Source of the DNA: CAIXLI01 sp964587125
GTDB taxonomy: Bacteria > Pseudomonadota > Alphaproteobacteria > UBA9219
Assembly (NCBI GenBank): GCA_964587125.1
Contig: CAZPKC010000028.1
Coordinates: 1 to 7,532, forward strand
Length of the DNA: 7,532 nucleotides
Reading direction: 5' to 3'
How positions within the stretch are numbered: position 1 is the stretch's first letter; every line of letters starts with the position of its first letter. The translations under genes and the position numbers were made by a program. The notes under the pieces are model-generated. The model ran no database searches and had not been told where the DNA came from. It was given only the letters and a program-made list of their open reading frames with translations. Positions 4,835 to 7,532 of the stretch are shown here, in pieces.

Positions 4835-5994
4835 CTCACCACCGTAACTTTCTGCGCCGCTCTCGTTATCGCAGTATACAAGTGACGGCGGGCATCTTCT
4901 CGGAACGCGGCGCTTTCGTCGAAGATTAAAACATTATCGAACTGTGACCCCTGCGATTTATGTACGGTAAGAGTCCAACCGTAGGTGAATTCCTGCGAGT
5001 CGATCTTATCCGTCCACTCAAGCTTGCCCTCTTGCCCGAGGAAAAATTCGCGGCGCACCTTGGCGCTCTTTTGAACGCCCTCCTCGTCGAGCGAATCGAG
5101 ATAGAGCCGCAGAAAGTTTTCGTCGGTCCGCAGCACCTTCTTTTTCCCGCCCGGCTTTTTATTTTTGCGGCGCACTTCCCAAAAGGCAACGTCGGTCGCT
5201 TTCCACAGGCCGCCGTTGAAGATTTGCTTTTTCCGATCGTTCCGCAGGCAAACGAGCTTATCGCCCACGAGCGGGAGCGGCTGAAAGCGCTCGCCAAAAA
5301 TGAGCTGTCGCATACGCTGATTATATACCGTGCGCGTGCGATTGAGCCCAACGAGCACTTGATCCGCACCGAGGACTTCCTCCGGCTCAAGCTCGTCGCG
5401 CGAAATCACCCGGCTCGATCCGTATGCGCCGTAATCAAGCACACCGCCCTCGCGCACCGTCATGCTCATAGCGATAATCGGGTTCTCGCGCGCCTGCCTG
5501 TGAATTTCGGTGAGCATTACGTCCGGCTCGGCCTCGGTAAAAAAGCCCGATCCCTTGACGGGCGGAAGCTGCGCAGGGTCTCCGATAACCAAAATCTTTG
5601 TCCCGAACGACATTAAATCCCGCGCGAGCTCTTCGCCCACCATCGAGCATTCGTCGATTATCACGAGCTTTGCATCCGAAACGTCGCAATCGCCTTTCAT
5701 CTTGAGCGAGAAAATCGCCTCACCGCCTTCGCCCTCGGTCACGTCGTAAATCATCGAGTGGATGGTCTGCGCGTCGGAGCATCCCTTATTCCGCATGACT
5801 TGCGCGGCTTTGCCCGTAAAAGCGCCGAACATAACGTCGCCGCCTATCTCGCCCGCGACTTCCTTGGCGATTGTAGTCTTGCCCGTCCCGGCGTATCCGA
5901 AGAGCCGGAAGAGCTGCGGGCTTCCGTGCTCATTGAGCCACTCGACGACCTCCCGGATTGCCTCGTCTTGCTGCGGGGTGAATTTGATGGTCAT
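4831..5994 (-). CDS. SF1B DNA helicase, Dda/RecD-like (AAA_30 type), 387 aa
   Basis: ATP-driven DNA helicase, probably 5'-3' by family. Visible motifs, numbered from the chosen Met: Walker A GYAGTGKTT at 33 to 41; motif Ia region FTGKAA at 59 to 64; Walker B VIIDE at 111 to 115 followed by CSMV; motif III GDPAQLPP at 138 to 145; LTEIHRQA at 161 to 168 (motif IV region); motif V region LTVHKSQGSQFDNVLI at about 342 to 357; and motif VI HLYTAITRA at about 371 to 379. The motif set is complete, so it should be active. The start is ATG 5994, because a GAAGGAG site lies 6 bases upstream. A frame open to TTG 6009 would begin at that ribosome site and is rejected. The length is a little short of T4 Dda. 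The gene is GC-richer than its neighbours. Likely roles are phage replication start, fork restart or recombination. Confidence 0.92.
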   Translation of the reverse strand: MTIKFTPQQDEAIREVVEWLNEHGSPQLFRLFGYAGTGKTTIAKEVAGEIGGDVMFGAFTGKAAQVMRNKGCSDAQTIHSMIYDVTEGEGGEAIFSLKMKGDCDVSDAKLVIIDECSMVGEELARDLMSFGTKILVIGDPAQLPPVKGSGFFTEAEPDVMLTEIHRQARENPIIAMSMTVREGGVLDYGAYGSSRVISRDELEPEEVLGADQVLVGLNRTRTVYNQRMRQLIFGERFQPLPLVGDKLVCLRNDRKKQIFNGGLWKATDVAFWEVRRKNKKPGGKKKVLRTDENFLRLYLDSLDEEGVQKSAKVRREFFLGQEGKLEWTDKIDSQEFTYGWTLTVHKSQGSQFDNVLIFDESAAFREDARRHLYTAITRAAQKVTVVR

Positions 5995-6005
5995 TATTTT
6001 CTCCT

Positions 6006-6149
6006 TCAAAGGTTCTGCGTGGTCGCCCCATCGTCAGGCAGCGCGTTACGCTGCGCCATAAGCGCGTCAATCTTTTTGTGTGCCGAGTCATTCTCCGGCT
6101 TCTTTGCCTCGGCTTCCGAGAGTTGGAAAAGGAGGTGATTCAAGCTCAT
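6006..6149 (-). CDS. 47-residue hydrophilic microprotein
   Basis: ATG at 6149 overlaps the TGA of the upstream gene as ATGA. The frame runs 47 codons to TGA 6006..6008 and sits right before the helicase ribosome site (which overlaps its end). It begins MSLNHLLFQLSEAEAKKPEN and continues with a basic-acidic helix (HKKIDALMAQRNAL) and a polar tail. No domain is recognised. Its codons 4 to 8 are encoded by a sequence matching the 3' end of 16S rRNA (see findings). The tight overlap is the main evidence that it is translated. Confidence 0.55.
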   Translation of the reverse strand: MSLNHLLFQLSEAEAKKPENDSAHKKIDALMAQRNALPDDGATTQNL

Positions 6150-6241
6150 TTCCTAATGGCCCTCCATATCTCCCAAGTGTACGAAGCCAGCGTTACGATA
6201 AGCGCGGCGTAAAAGGAGTATTCGAGAATGGTATAGATCAT
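6146..6241 (-). CDS. 31-residue single-membrane-segment peptide
   Basis: ATG at 6241 overlaps the preceding TGA, and its own TGA (6146..6148) overlaps the next ATG, so both ends are ATGA joins. The peptide begins MIYTILEYSFYAALIVTLAS and ends WEIWRAIRK. Residues about 3 to 23 are hydrophobic enough to span a membrane and are followed by a short basic amphipathic tail, giving a likely cytoplasmic C-terminus. No family is recognised. Tiny membrane peptides of this form occur in phages as holin or antiholin partners or host-membrane modulators; the role here is unknown. Confidence 0.55.
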   Translation of the reverse strand: MIYTILEYSFYAALIVTLASYTWEIWRAIRK

Positions 6242-6342
6242 AGCATACCCCCCAAGCAAATATCCCCGCCCCAGATTCCGCACGCTACGAAAACGAAGAC
6301 GGTGAGTATCAAAGCTACGACGATGGATTGAAGGCGGGTCAT
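6238..6342 (-). CDS. 34-residue lipoprotein-like or membrane peptide
   Basis: ATG at 6342 follows the upstream stop by one base, and its TGA overlaps the next ATG. It has no good ribosome site of its own, so it depends on coupling. The peptide begins MTRLQSIVVALILTVFVFVA and continues with CGIWGGDICLGGML. A basic start, a hydrophobic run and FVAC at residues 18 to 21 look like a lipoprotein signal, though Phe at -3 is not typical. If processed at Cys21, only 14 residues would remain, similar in size to entericidin-type or phage small lipoproteins. Otherwise it is a single membrane segment. Function unknown. Confidence 0.55.
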   Translation of the reverse strand: MTRLQSIVVALILTVFVFVACGIWGGDICLGGML

Positions 6343-6343
6343 T

Positions 6344-6670
6344 TTAGTCCACAACAGGAACAGGCTCGTCGTCGTCGCTAGATTCGTATTGATAGATTTG
6401 CTCATAGAGAGGCTTCTCAACCTCCAATGGCGCATGTTCTTCGTGTTCAATGAAAAGACGATTTTCGATAACATAAAATCTCCTTTCAATGTTATTGTCG
6501 TTTGAAACAAAACAGCGAACATTTTCTGTTTGTTCAAAACGATGATGATGCCCCGTTGCCTCTCCAAGAGCCAAAACAAAACTTCCATTTACGGGCTTCA
6601 CTTCCTTCGCGCTCTTAGGAAGTTCTTTAACCTCCAAAAGCATTACGTCGCCCTGTCTGATGATATCCAT
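6344..6670 (-). CDS. 'RQGDV' histidine-rich small protein, 108 aa
   Basis: It begins MDIIRQGDVMLLEVKELPKS and has GEATGHHHRFE at about 36 to 46 and IEHEEHAPLE at about 74 to 83. From memory, this order (RQGDVLL.PV, GE.TGHxH, HEEHAP) defines a widespread uncharacterised family found beside DUF6745 genes in phages and bacteria. The conserved His residues (41 to 43, 76, 79) could bind a metal in a small beta barrel. The acidic tail (SSDDDEP) is unusual. The start is ATG 6670, chosen for its AAAGGAGAG site; the frame is open further upstream to 6751, but that part overlaps the DUF6745 gene and lacks the family's start. One base separates it from the DUF6745 stop. Function unknown. Confidence 0.75.
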   Translation of the reverse strand: MDIIRQGDVMLLEVKELPKSAKEVKPVNGSFVLALGEATGHHHRFEQTENVRCFVSNDNNIERRFYVIENRLFIEHEEHAPLEVEKPLYEQIYQYESSDDDEPVPVVD

Positions 6671-6671
6671 G

Positions 6672-7532
6672 TTAACTCTCCTTTGTTGGTTGATATTCGT
6701 GCCAATCCTCGAAAGCAAGTGATCCGTCTTTTCTCCGCCACGTCGAGGCAATCGCGGCTTGCGGATATTTTAGCGTATCTCCACTATACGCTTGAGAAGA
6801 TACTCTGATCCAGTAGTGTTTAAATGATCCGTCTGGTTCTGGCGTTGAGTTAACAACCTCAACAACAACAAGGGGAAAATCTCCCTTTCTTTCTTTTACC
6901 CAAAGTGTTCCCCATTTATCTTTTTTAACCATATTTGCACAACTGTCGTTCATATAGGCGATAACTCCTCCCCTATATCTTTGAATCATAATACGCCTAA
7001 CCTCAGCGTTTTTTTCCTCGGCTATATCTTTCACGGTAATGTTCTCTGGATTTGTTACAACAAACTCAGGAACACGAACACCATGAATTGAAAACAGCCC
7101 AGTTCCATCGCGCCATCTACAAAATGGTCCATTATCACAATGGGGACGGTTTTGAGCATCGACCAATAGCAATTCCGGCCTATCGGAAATCATACAAAAT
7201 TTTTCATGCATGATACGGGGGCCACTGTGTTCTGAAAGATACTCAAATGCATCGAATTTTGAGTAATCTAGGTCTAATTTAGCAACATATCTGAAAAAAG
7301 TGAGAAATGCAGACCACGCAGACCAATGATTTCCGCCCTGATACATTTTCCAGTAGCATTTTATGGAACATTCTAGCCCAAATTTACCGACCCCGAGATG
7401 TTTAGATAATTTAACCATCAGGGATAAATCAAGATTAAACCAATTCTTCTTTGATTTTGTCGCGGCGTATGTCGCGGCGTCTGTCGCGCCGCGTGTCGCG
7501 GCGTATGTCGCGCCGAGTGTCGCGGCGTCTGT
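6672..7532 (-). CDS. DUF6745-like protein, 5' end off right edge
   Basis: The frame has no stop from the right edge to TAA 6672..6674, giving 286 residues without a start, so it is 5'-truncated by the window. The N-terminal ~25 visible residues are four-residue repeats (TDAATLGATYAATRGATDAA). Then come WSAWSAFLTFFRYVAKLDLDYSKFDAFEYLSEHSGPRIMHEKFCMISDRPELL (about 70 to 125), RPHCDNGPFCRWRDGTGLFSIHGVRVPE, EENAEVRRIMIQRY-type and VEVVNSTPEPDGSFK segments. From memory these are hallmark stretches of DUF6745. ATG 7418 is an internal Met: the domain-like repeats continue upstream of it in frame. It is the first visible gene of the leftward operon, and its end carries the ribosome site of the next gene. 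Family known, function not. Confidence 0.8.
   Translation of the reverse strand, partial: TDAATLGATYAATRGATDAATYAATKSKKNWFNLDLSLMVKLSKHLGVGKFGLECSIKCYWKMYQGGNHWSAWSAFLTFFRYVAKLDLDYSKFDAFEYLSEHSGPRIMHEKFCMISDRPELLLVDAQNRPHCDNGPFCRWRDGTGLFSIHGVRVPEFVVTNPENITVKDIAEEKNAEVRRIMIQRYRGGVIAYMNDSCANMVKKDKWGTLWVKERKGDFPLVVVEVVNSTPEPDGSFKHYWIRVSSQAYSGDTLKYPQAAIASTWRRKDGSLAFEDWHEYQPTKES
7459..7530. repeat. 12-bp tandem repeat, six copies, encoding a 4-residue unit
   Basis: Six units of the form GTCGCGSCGNNT follow each other from 7459 to 7530, and the next unit begins at 7531 and leaves the window. The middle positions vary (TAT, TCT, CGT, AGT endings; GGCG or GCCG). On the minus strand they encode T-[D/Y/R/L]-[A/G]-A repeats at the N-terminal side of the DUF6745 protein. 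DUF6745 proteins often carry such period-4 repeats. Confidence 0.9.

Noticed and set aside
4960..5616. 218-residue plus-strand frame
   Set aside because: It lies antisense to the helicase gene, has no ribosome site or family resemblance, and arises from the GC-rich codon use of the helicase.
5995..6009. Upstream TTG start for the helicase
   Set aside because: The added codons (TTG AAG GAG AAA ATA) are the ribosome-binding site of the ATG at 5994.
5758..6138. Plus-strand frame of 126 residues
   Set aside because: It is antisense to the helicase N-terminus and the microgenes, with no recognisable protein features.
6671..6751. Longer N-terminus for the RQGDV protein
   Set aside because: The added residues overlap the DUF6745 coding sequence in another frame, and the family begins at the MDIIRQGDV Met, which has an AAAGGAGAG site.

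Overview
The window looks like part of a tailed-phage or prophage genome (possibly a phage-derived plasmid) from a bacterial host. The support is many short genes joined by ATGA overlaps, strong Shine-Dalgarno sites, a DUF1376 (YdaU-type) replication initiator, a Dda/RecD-like SF1B helicase, a decayed ParB/DNA-methyltransferase gene, a DUF6745 gene and several membrane microproteins. There are no rRNA, tRNA, IS or CRISPR features. The host cannot be named from the sequence. Base composition is mosaic: the helicase gene is clearly GC-richer than the replication genes and the 3' half of the DUF6745 gene.

Layout. (1) Positions 2489 to 1, minus strand: a polycistronic block of small genes, mostly unrecognised, many overlapping by 4 to 8 bases. 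It includes a 33-codon gene hidden between two others (417..518). It runs into a gene that leaves the left edge and carries a 57-bp in-frame tandem repeat (19 residues). (2) Positions 2490..2731: a divergent control region with operator-like dyads (2517..2540). Just before the rightward genes there is a set of interleaved 9-bp inverted repeats that can pair with the Shine-Dalgarno of the replication gene. (3) Positions 2732..4536, plus strand: replication module made of the DUF1376 initiator, a probable helicase-loader-like protein, and a pseudogene that keeps only the first 42 residues of a ParB-type domain and about the last 35 residues of a DNA methyltransferase, in different frames. (4) Positions 4537..4648: convergent intergenic region with two hairpins. 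(5) Positions 7532 to 4649, minus strand: a tightly packed operon. In transcription order it holds DUF6745 (5' end off the right edge, with a 12-bp tandem repeat), a 'RQGDV' histidine-rich small protein, a 34-residue lipoprotein-like peptide, a 31-residue membrane peptide, a 47-residue hydrophilic peptide, the SF1B helicase and a single-pass membrane protein.

How it fits together: the rightward module probably marks and loads the replication origin (initiator plus loader), and the leftward operon supplies a helicase for replication or recombination. The remaining small genes are typical phage accessory cargo of unknown role. The points most worth following are the deleted ParB-methyltransferase, the possible translational switch at 2652..2727 and the chain of microproteins at 6006..6342. 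All family assignments come from reading motifs by eye; no searches were run.
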